From Myxococcales bacterium (GTDB taxonomy: Bacteria > Myxococcota_A > UBA9160 > UBA4427), in assembly GCA_012960035.1 (NCBI GenBank), contig DUBZ01000013.1, forward strand, positions 1 to 64,000: DNA of 64,000 nucleotides, given 5' to 3'. Position numbers and translations under genes: made by a program. Every line of letters begins with the position of its first letter. The first letter of the stretch is position 1. Positions 8,990 through 17,703 of the stretch are shown piece by piece. Under the pieces are notes generated by a model that made no database searches, had not been told where the DNA came from, and was given only the letters and a program-made list of their open reading frames with translations.

Positions 8990-9358
8990 CTACAACTTGG
9001 CAGTCGGAAACGGGCCCTTGGCGTCGCGAGGAATGATGCCTTCCTTGAGGGCGACCGGCTCCTTGAACGACACGATGTATACGACGCGACCCACGACTGC
9101 GCCTTCGGCGTGCCAGGCGCCCTTGGGAATCACCATGCGGTCGCCCGCTTCGACCGGGATATGCTCGCCGTCTTCGTCGACCATGTAGGTCTCACCTTCG
9201 ACCACATAGCCGATCACGTCGTGGTCGTGTCGGTGAATGGGGAGTTCAGGCGATGCACCCGAAACGAACGTGTGCGGCCAGTAACCTGTCTGCTGGATGT
9301 CTTGCATCGCACCGGCGCGGTCGCTGAAGTGACCTTTGTCGATCGTCATCTTCGCCAT
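8990..9358 (-). CDS. Small cupin-domain protein
   Basis: A 122-residue single-domain cupin. The metal-binding motif is visible as PIHRHDHDVIGYVVEGE followed by the second motif GDRMVIPKGAWHAEGA, giving the expected three His and one Glu. It could be a dioxygenase, isomerase or binding protein; the sequence does not decide. The ATG at 9358 has AGGAGG 6 bases upstream. It is convergent with the acyl-CoA-dehydrogenase-like gene and divergent from the outer-membrane barrel protein. Confidence 0.82.
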   Translation of the reverse strand: MAKMTIDKGHFSDRAGAMQDIQQTGYWPHTFVSGASPELPIHRHDHDVIGYVVEGETYMVDEDGEHIPVEAGDRMVIPKGAWHAEGAVVGRVVYIVSFKEPVALKEGIIPRDAKGPFPTAKL

Positions 9359-9441
9359 TTGTGCCTCCTGCCCGAGTCGTTTGACAGTACAATAGCCCGG
9401 CGTCGCCACCTGATGTGACGTTCTTCCGCTGGAGTTTGATG

Positions 9442-10065
9442 ATGATCCGCATCGTACTGATCGCGCTTGTGCTGGGGCTCACGGATCTCGCGATGGCGGC
9501 GGACGAACCTGTCGGTGAAGACGGCGGCAGCGAAGCGTCGACCGGCGAAGCTGAGCCCTTCGAGCCCTCAAAATATGGCTCGCTGGGGCTGGCGATCGGC
9601 GTCGATCAATTCAGCCGCTTCGATCCAGTTGACCTCAATGGATCCAATCGCATCAAGCTGGATGCCAACGAGGGCATTGGTTTGGACTTGGCGTTCGGTT
9701 ACCGCTGGCACCGCAACGCTTCGGTCGAAGCGCACTTCGTCTATATGCAGGGGCTCGACGACAATAGGAAGAAGGCCGAAGTCGAATATGAAGCCTTCAC
9801 TGCAAACTTGAAGGTTTACCCGGTCACAGGTCAGATCGAGCCGTACGCTTTTGCTGGGATGGGTGTGGGTCGCTTTCAGGTGGAGGCGGCGCGCGCAAAA
9901 GATTCACAGTGGGGCAACGTGTTTCGCCTCGGCGCGGGGGTAGATCTGCACTACACCGAAACGCTCGCCGTGTCCGTCGGGGGGGCTTATCTCTTTACCC
10001 GAGGCGATGTAGACGGCCGCGACATGCTCGAGTTCAAACTCGGTCTAACAAGCCGGTTCTGGTAG
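9442..10065 (+). CDS. Outer-membrane beta-barrel protein (OmpA/OmpW-like)
   Basis: A 207-residue protein with a clear signal peptide (MIRIVLIALVLGLTDLAMAA) and an acidic linker, then about eight amphipathic strands such as GSLGLAIGVDQFS, GLDLAFGYRW, VEAHFVYMQG and EPYAFAGMGVG. The C-terminus ends in an aromatic residue (SRFW), the usual outer-membrane assembly signal. ATG 9442 was chosen for GGAG 7 bases upstream; ATG 9439 and GTG 9415 are in frame. It resembles small eight-strand porin-like proteins; no ligand can be named. Confidence 0.72.
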   Translation: MIRIVLIALVLGLTDLAMAADEPVGEDGGSEASTGEAEPFEPSKYGSLGLAIGVDQFSRFDPVDLNGSNRIKLDANEGIGLDLAFGYRWHRNASVEAHFVYMQGLDDNRKKAEVEYEAFTANLKVYPVTGQIEPYAFAGMGVGRFQVEAARAKDSQWGNVFRLGAGVDLHYTETLAVSVGGAYLFTRGDVDGRDMLEFKLGLTSRFW

Positions 10066-10130
10066 CGTACCCCGGCCCCCGGGCGTCCCCGGCGCCGGCA
10101 TTCACCGCGCTTCAAATTACGGAGTCCCCG

Positions 10131-10751
10131 ATGCGCACTCGCGCCTTTTCACTGACTGCGCTCTCCTACGTTGTCGCTTTCGCCGCCGCCGCAATCACGG
10201 TTGCTGTGTTGTCGAGCGAGAGTCCCTTGGTCCGCGCCTTCTGGGCGGATGTCGTCGCAACCTGCGTGGTCTTCGGCTTCAGCTTCAAATTCAATAACTC
10301 GAGTTTTTACGACGCGTACTGGAGCGTCGCACCGGTCCCGATCGCGATCTACTGGATGCTGCTCCCCGAAGCCGCTGCAGCGGACGGTTTGCGGCAGCTG
10401 GTCGTCGCAACGTTGGTCACCGCATGGGCTTTGCGGCTTACCTACAACTGGGCGCGTGGCTGGACCGGGCTCGATCACGAAGACTGGCGTTATGTCGATC
10501 AACGCGAAAACACAGGCTCACTCTATTGGGGCGTAAGTTTCGTGGGTCTTCACATGATGCCGACTCTGCTCGTCTTCGCAGGATGCACCGCGCTATGGCC
10601 GGCGCTTGCGATCACGTTGCTATTTCGCTTTGTCAGTCTGAAGCTCATCGACGATCGGATGCTGGCGCGCCGTCCAGGCTACAGAGCGAGGATCGAAACG
10701 GTTCCGGCGCTCCTGCCGAGGCTGCGAAGAGGCGAGACCACAAATGCCTGA
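10131..10751 (+). CDS. DUF1295 / steroid 5-alpha-reductase-like membrane protein
   Basis: A 206-residue polytopic protein with about six membrane segments. The middle part (RLTYNWARGWTGLDHEDWRY) and the C-terminal end (FRFVSLKLIDDRMLARRPGY) match the DUF1295 family, which is related to the C-terminal domain of steroid 5-alpha-reductases and isoprenylcysteine methyltransferases. The start ATG has GGAG 6 bases upstream. Its stop overlaps the start of the cytochrome P450 by 8 bases, so the two are translated together and probably act on the same hydrophobic substrate. Confidence 0.8.
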   Translation: MRTRAFSLTALSYVVAFAAAAITVAVLSSESPLVRAFWADVVATCVVFGFSFKFNNSSFYDAYWSVAPVPIAIYWMLLPEAAAADGLRQLVVATLVTAWALRLTYNWARGWTGLDHEDWRYVDQRENTGSLYWGVSFVGLHMMPTLLVFAGCTALWPALAITLLFRFVSLKLIDDRMLARRPGYRARIETVPALLPRLRRGETTNA

Positions 10752-11961
10752 AACTGCAGGGTTTCAACTCGGAGACTTGAAGAATTCCCAAGACCCCTAC
10801 GCGATCCTTGAAGCCGCGCGGGCGAAGAGCGGCGCGGTCTTTGATGCGGGCGGAAGCTGGTTGATTTTTGGCCACGCCGAAGGAACGGAAGTCTTGCGCA
10901 ACTCGTCGACGCGTTCGGGCTTCATCGCCGACGGCTTTCGTCGGCGCTTGCCGGCGGGGGCTGCGCAAGACGAAATGGCGCATCGGATTAACTTTCTCGA
11001 CCCTCCCGATCACACCCGGGTTCGCCGCCTCGTCGGAAAGGCTTTTACGCCGCGTCTGACCGCCAGCTTACGCCCCTTCGTGGAAACCATCGTTCGAGAC
11101 TTGCTCGCGAAGTTTCCCGAAGACGAGCCCGTCGATTTTGTGCACGACTTCGCGCACGAAGTTCCGTCTCTCGTCATATCCGAGTTACTCGGTGTGCCCG
11201 TAAGGGATCGCGACCGCCTGACACAGTTGTCGGATCAGGTTTCGCGTTTGCTCGGTACCGACAACACCGAAGACGAGATGTCCAATGCGATCGTCGGTGC
11301 AGAAGAAATGCATGAGACACTTCGCGCGCTTCTTGCCGAACGGCGCGCGCAGCCCAAAGACGATTTGTTGAGCGCGCTGCTCGCCGCTGAAGACGAGCGC
11401 GAAAAGCTTTCGGAAACCGAACTGCTTTCGTTGGCCGCGACACTGTATTCAGCGGGTCATCGCACCACGCGCGACCTGTTCTCAAACGGACTCACCGCAC
11501 TGCTCCCGCGCCCGGACTTCATCGCGGCGATCCAAGGCGGTGAACTCCCCGTCGCGGCGGTCGTCGAAGAGTTTCTTCGTTACGAAACGCCGACCCATAT
11601 GATCGGACGCATGCTGACCGAACCGCTCGAAGTCGGGGGACACAAGATCGAGCCTGGGCAATACATTGGCGTGCTGCTTGCGGCGGCGAATCGAGACCCC
11701 GAAGCTTATGACCGCCCCAACGATTTCGACCCATGGCGATGGACCCGCAAGCCCGAGCCGCCGGCGCCGCTTTCATTTGCTCTCGGTGCCCATTTCTGTG
11801 TCGGGGCGAGCCTTGCTCGACTCGAAGTCGGTGTCATGCTCGAAATTCTGCTCCAAACATTTCCGAAAATTCGCTTGCACGACGCCGCATTGTCTTGGCA
11901 CCACACCGGCGTCTTCCGAGGCGTTGATTCACTGCCGGTTATCTTGGGTCCGCGCAGCTAA
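10744..11961 (+). CDS. Cytochrome P450
   Basis: A 405-residue bacterial class-I P450. The I-helix oxygen motif reads SAGHRTTRD, the K-helix ExxR is EFLR, and the haem loop FALGAHFCVGASLA places the proximal Cys at residue 352. NPxDHTR-type segment LDPPDHTRVRRLV is also present near residue 85. Electrons would come from a ferredoxin and reductase not found nearby. Coupled by overlap to the DUF1295 gene. The neighbouring thiolase and luciferase-like genes suggest oxidation of a lipid or terpenoid substrate, but this is inference. Confidence 0.92.
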   Translation: MPETAGFQLGDLKNSQDPYAILEAARAKSGAVFDAGGSWLIFGHAEGTEVLRNSSTRSGFIADGFRRRLPAGAAQDEMAHRINFLDPPDHTRVRRLVGKAFTPRLTASLRPFVETIVRDLLAKFPEDEPVDFVHDFAHEVPSLVISELLGVPVRDRDRLTQLSDQVSRLLGTDNTEDEMSNAIVGAEEMHETLRALLAERRAQPKDDLLSALLAAEDEREKLSETELLSLAATLYSAGHRTTRDLFSNGLTALLPRPDFIAAIQGGELPVAAVVEEFLRYETPTHMIGRMLTEPLEVGGHKIEPGQYIGVLLAAANRDPEAYDRPNDFDPWRWTRKPEPPAPLSFALGAHFCVGASLARLEVGVMLEILLQTFPKIRLHDAALSWHHTGVFRGVDSLPVILGPRS

Positions 11962-12000
11962 GCGCATGGTCGTCGTGTGCTTATCTCGTATAGTCACCTG

Positions 12001-12078
12001 TAGTTGATTGAGATAGTTGATTGCGATAGTTGATTGAGATAGCTGATCGCGATCGTTGATTACGATCATTAATTACGC
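12001..12078. repeat. Six-copy 13-bp tandem repeat upstream of the thiolase
   Basis: Six adjacent 13-base units: TAGTTGATTGAGA, TAGTTGATTGCGA, TAGTTGATTGAGA, TAGCTGATCGCGA, TCGTTGATTACGA and TCATTAATTACGC. The first three are nearly identical and the last three have diverged. The array ends 35 bases before the thiolase start and is markedly AT-richer than its surroundings. It lies between the P450 stop and the thiolase ribosome site. Confidence 0.85.
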
Positions 12079-12113
12079 CGCGCGGAGCCCCCTTTCGTGC
12101 GCAAGGAGGTCCG

Positions 12114-13271
12114 ATGGCACGCGAAGGCATTCGCGACAAAGTTTCGATCGTTGGGGTCGGGTGTTGTCAGTTCGGCGAGAACTGGGACCAAAGTCCTTCG
12201 GACATGATTGTTGACGCCGCTTACGAGGCCTACGCCGACGCGGGCATCGACGAACCCCAAAAACAGATCGAAGCGGTCTTTACCGGCAGCATCTATTCCA
12301 ACGCCGGTCCCCATGAATGTGCGGACGCACTCAAGATGTTCGATAAACCGGTGAGCATGGTGTCGAACTACTGCGCAACCGGAACCGACGTGTTTCGCTA
12401 TGGCGTCATGAGCATTGCGGCCGGCATGTACGACACGGTGTTGGTCGTCGGGTACGACAAGCCCAAAGACCGAGGCGTGTCCGGCCCAAGCGTGATGATG
12501 GACGGTGTGCGAGACCTGCCAAAAACTCCGGCGGGTTGGTTTTCACTTTGCGCCGCGACGTACTTTGAAAAGTACGGCGCCGGTCGGGAAGACCTTGCAA
12601 AGATCGCGGTCAAAAATCATCACAACGGGACGCTCGCTCCGAAAAGTTTTTTGAAGCGCGAAATTACGGTGGATGATGCACTGAACGCGCGCATGATCTC
12701 CTGGCCGTTTGGGCTCTACGACTGCGCGGCCCAGACAGACGGAGCAGCGGCGGTGGTGCTTACGCGTAGCGACTTGGCCCGTAGCTTCCGCGACGACGCC
12801 GTGAAGGTCAAGGCTGTAGGGATCCGGTCGGGTCCGAACCCACAAAAGGACCCGGGGAACGATTTTCTTTCCTGGAAGCCGAATGGCTGGGCGGCACGCG
12901 ATGTCTACGAACAAGCTGGCATTACCGACCCGCGCAGTCAAATCGGTGTGGCGCAGGTACACGACTGCTTCTCGCTCACCGAATTGCTCGCCTACGAAGA
13001 TCTGGGGTTTTGCGAAAAGGGCAGTGCAAAAGAACACATCGCCGCGGGGACGTTCGAATTGACCGGCGAGCTTCCGGTGAACACCGATGGCGGTCTCAAG
13101 ACTTTCGGACACCCAACAGGTGCGACGGGTGTGCGCATGCTTTACGAAAACACGTTGCAGCTTCAAGGCCGCGCCGGTGCGCGCCAAGTCGCTGAACCCA
13201 AACTCGCGTTGTCCCACAACCTTGGCGGTCATCCGACCGTCTGTGGGATCGCGATCTTGGGGCGGGATTAA
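12114..13271 (+). CDS. Thiolase-fold protein, SCP-x / lipid-transfer type
   Basis: A 385-residue thiolase superfamily member. The nucleophile-region motif NYCATGTD puts Cys at residue 87, HDCFSLTELL follows, and GGLKTFGHPTGATG carries the GHP motif. The C-terminus ends in SHNLGGHPTVCG. The sequence fits the SCP-2 thiolase / acetyl-CoA acetyltransferase branch that acts on branched or sterol side-chain acyl-CoA rather than the FadA type. AAGGAGGT lies directly upstream of ATG 12114. No partner OB-fold (DUF35) gene follows, which is unusual for this branch. Confidence 0.85.
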   Translation: MAREGIRDKVSIVGVGCCQFGENWDQSPSDMIVDAAYEAYADAGIDEPQKQIEAVFTGSIYSNAGPHECADALKMFDKPVSMVSNYCATGTDVFRYGVMSIAAGMYDTVLVVGYDKPKDRGVSGPSVMMDGVRDLPKTPAGWFSLCAATYFEKYGAGREDLAKIAVKNHHNGTLAPKSFLKREITVDDALNARMISWPFGLYDCAAQTDGAAAVVLTRSDLARSFRDDAVKVKAVGIRSGPNPQKDPGNDFLSWKPNGWAARDVYEQAGITDPRSQIGVAQVHDCFSLTELLAYEDLGFCEKGSAKEHIAAGTFELTGELPVNTDGGLKTFGHPTGATGVRMLYENTLQLQGRAGARQVAEPKLALSHNLGGHPTVCGIAILGRD

Positions 13272-13493
13272 TGTTGGAGTCCTTCATGAAGAGGGCGCGA
13301 ACTCTTTCGCGGTTACCGGCTCCCTGAAGACTGGGCCGTGTTCCTGCCCGCCAAACCCGTCTGATCCTCGGCACACCACGAAACGATTCAACCACTAAAC
13401 CACTAGACCGCGACGCCCCCACTGGTCAGCGGGCGAATTCTCCGCGAGACTCGTTTTCTACTTTTTGTCTTATTGAGTTCGAGGAGACCTCCC

Positions 13494-14444
13494 ATGCCCG
13501 CAACCACACGACCGAGTCACTTTGGTGTGACGCTTCCGCAGATCAAACGAACTTGGCAAGAAGCGCGCGACACCGCGCTAGCGATCGACGCGCTGAAGTA
13601 CGACTCGGTTTGGGTTTGCGACCACATGTACGGTGTTCCCAACCCCGCGCTACCGATCTTTGAAGCCTGGAGCCAGCTTGCCGCGATTGCGGCCATCACC
13701 GAGCACGTTGAACTCGGTACGTTGGTCACGCCGCCATTTTTTCGCAACGTGGGCGTCCTGGCAAAGCAGGTCGCGACGATCGACCACGTTTCTTCGGGGC
13801 GAACCATCATGGGTCTTGGAGCGGGATGGTTCCCGCCCGAGTTCGAAGCCTATGGCAATCCCTTTCCGACCCTCGGCCAGCGCATGCGGGGCCTCGACGA
13901 AACTGCGCAAGCACTGCGCGCACTTTGGACCGAACCGAGCGTCACGCTGGACGGCGAGCACGTTCATTTGAAGGACGCTGTCTGCGAACCCAAGCCCGTG
14001 CGTACGCCGCCGATTCTCATCGGGGGAACGGGCGAGAAGGTCTTGATGGGCATCGTCGCGCGACATGCTGACATCTGGAACAACATGGCGATCACGCAGG
14101 CACAGCTCGGCAACAAGGTCGAAGTCCTCGAGCGACGCTGCGGGGAAGAAGGGCGCGACTTCGGCACGCTCACAGTGAGTCAGCAGACCGTTGTGATTAT
14201 CGAAGAAACCGAAGAAGCCGCGCGTGCATCCCTCGCGAAGGCGAGCAAAGTCTATGGGGGGCACATGGGTGCCGGCATCGAAGAGCACGGCATCTGGGGA
14301 ACGCCCGACCGTGTCATCGAGTGCATCGAACGTCACCGCGCTCTGGGCTGCTCGAGCTTTGTGATCGAGTTCTTCGGACGAGATACAAAGGTGCCCGCAG
14401 AACTATTCGCGGAAACGGTGATGCCGCACTTTCGAGCCAACTAG
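13494..14444 (+). CDS. LLM-class (luciferase-like, F420-type) oxidoreductase
   Basis: A 316-residue luciferase-like TIM-barrel oxidoreductase, distinct from the one at 321-1193. Signatures include FGVTLPQIKRTW at the N-terminus, the YDSVWVCDHMYG strand, LGTLVTPPFFRNV, GRTIMGLGAGWFPPEF and PPILIGGTGEKVL. The ATG at 13494 is preceded by AGGAGA at 8 bases. Substrate and cofactor choice (F420 or FMN) cannot be read. It closes the catabolic block; the tRNA-Phe gene follows on the other strand. Confidence 0.87.
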   Translation: MPATTRPSHFGVTLPQIKRTWQEARDTALAIDALKYDSVWVCDHMYGVPNPALPIFEAWSQLAAIAAITEHVELGTLVTPPFFRNVGVLAKQVATIDHVSSGRTIMGLGAGWFPPEFEAYGNPFPTLGQRMRGLDETAQALRALWTEPSVTLDGEHVHLKDAVCEPKPVRTPPILIGGTGEKVLMGIVARHADIWNNMAITQAQLGNKVEVLERRCGEEGRDFGTLTVSQQTVVIIEETEEAARASLAKASKVYGGHMGAGIEEHGIWGTPDRVIECIERHRALGCSSFVIEFFGRDTKVPAELFAETVMPHFRAN

Positions 14445-14740
14445 GAGCCTGGCTCGTTGCGGTGACGATTCGCGATCGGAATCTGGCGCGTCTGGAGCTG
14501 TGTTCGCGGGTTGGGCACCGACGTAGAGCCGGTGTATGTCGTCAGACCATTTCGGACAGAAGAACGATTTTGAGCATAGGCGGTTTTAGTTTTGCCGAGG
14601 CCGCCCTTGCAGCCAGGTACTCCCTCTTCACTTTTCTTCATCGTGTACCGACTGCGGGGCCTTGTTCCAAATCCCCAAAGCCGAGATCACTCAAACATTC
14701 CCGGTTCGCGTGCTTACGCGGCCCAAATCGTGCTCTTCCC

Positions 14741-14778
14741 ACAAAAAACAAAACCCACTCCAACCCTCTGAAGTGGGT
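14741..14778 (-). terminator. Rho-independent terminator for tRNA-Phe
   Basis: Read on the minus strand, a 7-bp stem ACCCACT/AGTGGGT with a 12-base loop is followed by a T-rich tract (TTTGTTTTTT). It lies 11 bases beyond the CCA end of the tRNA. Confidence 0.8.
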
Positions 14779-14789
14779 AAACAATTTGG

Positions 14790-14865
14790 TGGTGGCCCGG
14801 AGTGGACTTGAACCACTGACACCTCGATTTTCAGTCGAGTGCTCTACCAACTGAGCTACCAGGCC
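14790..14865 (-). tRNA. tRNA-Phe (GAA)
   Basis: A full cloverleaf on the minus strand. The acceptor stem is GGCCTGG paired with CCGGGCC (one G-T pair), the D stem GCTC/GAGC, the anticodon stem CTCGA/TCGAG around loop CTGAAAA (anticodon GAA), and the T stem AGTGG/CCACT around TTCAAGT. Discriminator A and an encoded CCA follow. A terminator hairpin lies just downstream. Confidence 0.97.
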
Positions 14866-14970
14866 ACGCGGCGCGGACTCTAGCTATTCCCTGGGTAGGG
14901 GGCTAGCCGCTTCGATAATCTTGCCGTCGTCTTCAATTGCCCATTTCGGCACTTGAAAGGCAACTCCCTG

Positions 14971-15777
14971 CTAATGGCTGGTTTCTTCTTCGGTCGCCGG
15001 CAGCGAAGGGTTGATTCCTGATTCGTCGCGAGACGGCTCCTCGAAAGTCCGAGTCCCCTTCGCCATCACTCCGCGTTCGAGGAGTGCGCGCGTGAGCACG
15101 ACGTTTTCGAGGGGGGTGTCTTTGCTTCCCCAGCGTCCGACCGTATCGGTTTCGATTTCCGTGATCCCATCGACGACTTCAATGCCCGAGATCACGCGAC
15201 CGAAGGCGGTGTACTTCCCGTCGAGGTGGGGACTGTCTTGGTGGACAATGAAAAACTGGCTACCGGCGCTGCCGGGACGACCTCGATTCGCAAGGGACAC
15301 GACGCCGCGGTCGTGATGGATCGGCTGGTATTCGTCTTCAACCGATAGGTCGCCCCAGTCTCCTTGGGTCGAGTCGGGACCGCGCTTGCGCGTGCTGGGG
15401 TCGCCACCCTGGATCATGAAGCCTTTGATGACCCGGTGGAAAAGCGTGTCGTCGTAAACGCCGCGGGTCACGCAGTCGACAAAGTGTGCCACGGTCGTCG
15501 GGGAGACTTGATCGTAGAGGCCGATGCGGACCGTTCCGCGGTCCGCGAATTCGAGGGCGACCACGTGACTCGGTTCGCCTGGCCAAGCGAAGGCGGCTGC
15601 TTGCTCGGCGAAACCGTCCACTTGATGGACCTGGTTTCGGCTCGACGGAGGGCCCTTTTCGTCGCACGCCACGGCGACCCACGAGCCCAGGATCGCCGCG
15701 AATGCGACGAGCCACAACCGCGCACGAGCGGGTGCGGGTTCAAGGTGCTGCTTCGCAATGTCGGAAGAATACTTCAT
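14971..15777 (-). CDS. Cyclophilin-type peptidyl-prolyl isomerase, probable lipoprotein
   Basis: A 268-residue protein with an N-terminal signal (LWLVAFAAILGSWVAVAC) whose Cys in VAVAC could be lipidated, then a cyclophilin domain. Catalytic-core motifs are TLFHRVIKGFMIQGGDP, SLANRGRPGSAGSQFFI and LDGKYTAFGRVISG. It should catalyse prolyl isomerisation of exported proteins in the periplasm. The ATG 15777 start was preferred because it leads directly into the signal sequence. It is divergent from gamma-glutamyltransferase, with 71 bases between the two start codons. Confidence 0.88.
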   Translation of the reverse strand: MKYSSDIAKQHLEPAPARARLWLVAFAAILGSWVAVACDEKGPPSSRNQVHQVDGFAEQAAAFAWPGEPSHVVALEFADRGTVRIGLYDQVSPTTVAHFVDCVTRGVYDDTLFHRVIKGFMIQGGDPSTRKRGPDSTQGDWGDLSVEDEYQPIHHDRGVVSLANRGRPGSAGSQFFIVHQDSPHLDGKYTAFGRVISGIEVVDGITEIETDTVGRWGSKDTPLENVVLTRALLERGVMAKGTRTFEEPSRDESGINPSLPATEEETSH

Positions 15778-15848
15778 GATTTCATGGTCTTGAGTTGTGG
15801 GCTCCGTACTCGGCTCGGTGCGGGCGTGGGTGTGATAATTTTGATCGC

Positions 15849-17672
15849 ATGTCAAAACAACCGCACGCGCACGTCACTTCATCTTTGACCTCGCCTCTTT
15901 CTCATCGGCAGGGGTTGTTGAACTTTTCAGTCTATCGTGTGTTCGCGCCGGTAACGCGGTGGTTGTTTGTGGCAATGCTGCCCGCGCTGTTGCTCGCTCC
16001 CTACGCACAGGCGGCGAGTAAGACGCCCCAGCAGAGTCAACGCGGCATGGTGGTGACGTCCCAAGTCGACGCTGCCAACGTTGGACGCGAAATGCTCGCG
16101 AAGGGAGGCAACGCGGTTGACGCCGCGGTGGCGACGGCTTTTGCACTGAGTGTCACGCAACCGTTTTCGTCGGGTCTCGGTGGTGGCGCGTTCGTTTTGA
16201 TTCGAACCGCAGACGGCGAAACGATCGCGATCGACGCGCGCGAAACGGCGCCCGCCAAAGCCCATCGCGATATGTATATAGAAGAAGGAGTGCCGAAGTT
16301 TGCGTCGCGGTCGGGACCACTCGCGGTTGCAACTCCGGGCCTCGTGCAGGGACTCGCGCTGGCACTTGATCGATGGGGGACCCTGCCGCTTGCGACTGTG
16401 ATCGCACCGGCCATCAAACTCGCGAAGGACGGTTTCGAAATCGGCCCTTACCACGCGCGGATGGTTTCACGAATGCGCAAATACTTGGACGCCGAACGAT
16501 TTCCAGAGACTGCACGCATTCAATTTAACGGGGGCGGGGCCGTCGAAGTCGGATGGCGTCTCGTCCAAAAAGATCTTGCAAAGACCATGAAGGCCATCGC
16601 GAAGAAAGGTCCCAAAGCGATGTACTCCGGTTCGGTCGGCAAGGCGATCGCGAGCGAGGTAGCAAAGCGGGGCGGCATCCTGACCCTCGCGGACCTCAAG
16701 GCCTACAAGCCTGTCTTGCGCGAAGCGGTTAGCGGCAACTATCGCGGCCTTGAAATTCATAGTTATCCGCCGCCTTCTTCGGGCGGGGTGGTTCTACTCG
16801 AAGTGCTGAACATCCTCGAGGGCTACGACCTGGCGCAACACGGTGCGGGCAGTAGCGCGAGCGTTCATCTGATCGGCGAAGCCATGAAGCTCGCCTTCGC
16901 GGACCGTGCGGCCTACATGGGGGACGCCGACTTCGTGGATGTGCCTGTTGCGAAGTTGATCTCAAAGGAATACGCGAAGAAGCAGCGCGCTCGCATCAAT
17001 GCACCGAATGCCGATCGCGCCCTCGGCACCGGCTTCGACAAAGAGATGGCGATCACCGTCGAGGGCCCGGGCTTGCCGAACAATGATTCGGGAACTGCGC
17101 ATTTGTCGGTCGTCGACGGAGCCGGCAACGCGGTCTCGATCACGAAGACGATCAACACCCCCTTTGGTTCGGGCATCACCGTCCCGGGTACCGGCGTCAT
17201 CCTCAACAACGAGATGGACGACTTCGCGGTCGCGCCGGACACGCCGAACGCTTACGGGCTGGTCGACACGCGAGGCTCGAACGCGATCGCACCGCTAAAA
17301 CGACCGCTTTCGAGCATGACGCCCACGATCGTCGTCAAAGACGGCAAGCCCATGATGGTGAGCGGCAGCCCCGGCGGACCGCGCATTATCACGACGACAT
17401 TGCTCACGATCTTAAACGTGGTCGACTTCGGGATGAACGTCCAAGAAGCCGTGGCGGCGCCGCGCTTCCACCATCAGTGGGTTCCCGACAAGTTGTTCTT
17501 GGAACCAGAGTTTTCTAAAGACGTGGTGCGCGCCCTCGAAGCGAGAGGGCATACCGTAGACATCTCTGGTCGACGATGGTCATCCGCGCAGAGTATTGTG
17601 ATCGACCCCGAAACGGGTCTCATCACTGGAGGCAGTGATCCGCGAGCCGATGGCGAAGCCGTTCCCTATTAG
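15849..17672 (+). CDS. ggt: Gamma-glutamyltransferase
   Basis: A 607-residue proenzyme with an N-terminal membrane or signal segment (residues about 35-55). Family landmarks follow: GGNAVDAAVATAFAL, FSSGLGGGAF and IDARETAP in the large-subunit region. The self-cleavage site is SGTAHLSVVD with the nucleophile Thr at residue 416. PLSSMTP and GSPGGPRI in the small subunit bind the substrate carboxylates. It hydrolyses or transfers the gamma-glutamyl group of glutathione in the periplasm. Convergent with the M16 peptidase gene. Confidence 0.95.
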   Translation: MSKQPHAHVTSSLTSPLSHRQGLLNFSVYRVFAPVTRWLFVAMLPALLLAPYAQAASKTPQQSQRGMVVTSQVDAANVGREMLAKGGNAVDAAVATAFALSVTQPFSSGLGGGAFVLIRTADGETIAIDARETAPAKAHRDMYIEEGVPKFASRSGPLAVATPGLVQGLALALDRWGTLPLATVIAPAIKLAKDGFEIGPYHARMVSRMRKYLDAERFPETARIQFNGGGAVEVGWRLVQKDLAKTMKAIAKKGPKAMYSGSVGKAIASEVAKRGGILTLADLKAYKPVLREAVSGNYRGLEIHSYPPPSSGGVVLLEVLNILEGYDLAQHGAGSSASVHLIGEAMKLAFADRAAYMGDADFVDVPVAKLISKEYAKKQRARINAPNADRALGTGFDKEMAITVEGPGLPNNDSGTAHLSVVDGAGNAVSITKTINTPFGSGITVPGTGVILNNEMDDFAVAPDTPNAYGLVDTRGSNAIAPLKRPLSSMTPTIVVKDGKPMMVSGSPGGPRIITTTLLTILNVVDFGMNVQEAVAAPRFHHQWVPDKLFLEPEFSKDVVRALEARGHTVDISGRRWSSAQSIVIDPETGLITGGSDPRADGEAVPY

Positions 17673-17703
17673 GTCGGCGTAGGCCGGGGCCTTATTGCTG
17701 TGC

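Noticed and set aside
9909..10130. Upstream extension of the DUF1295 frame
   Set aside because: It overlaps the outer-membrane barrel gene in another frame; ATG 10131 has its own ribosome site.
14321..14854. Frame of 177 codons running into the tRNA-Phe gene
   Set aside because: It overlaps the luciferase-like gene, the terminator and the tRNA, so it cannot be a real gene.
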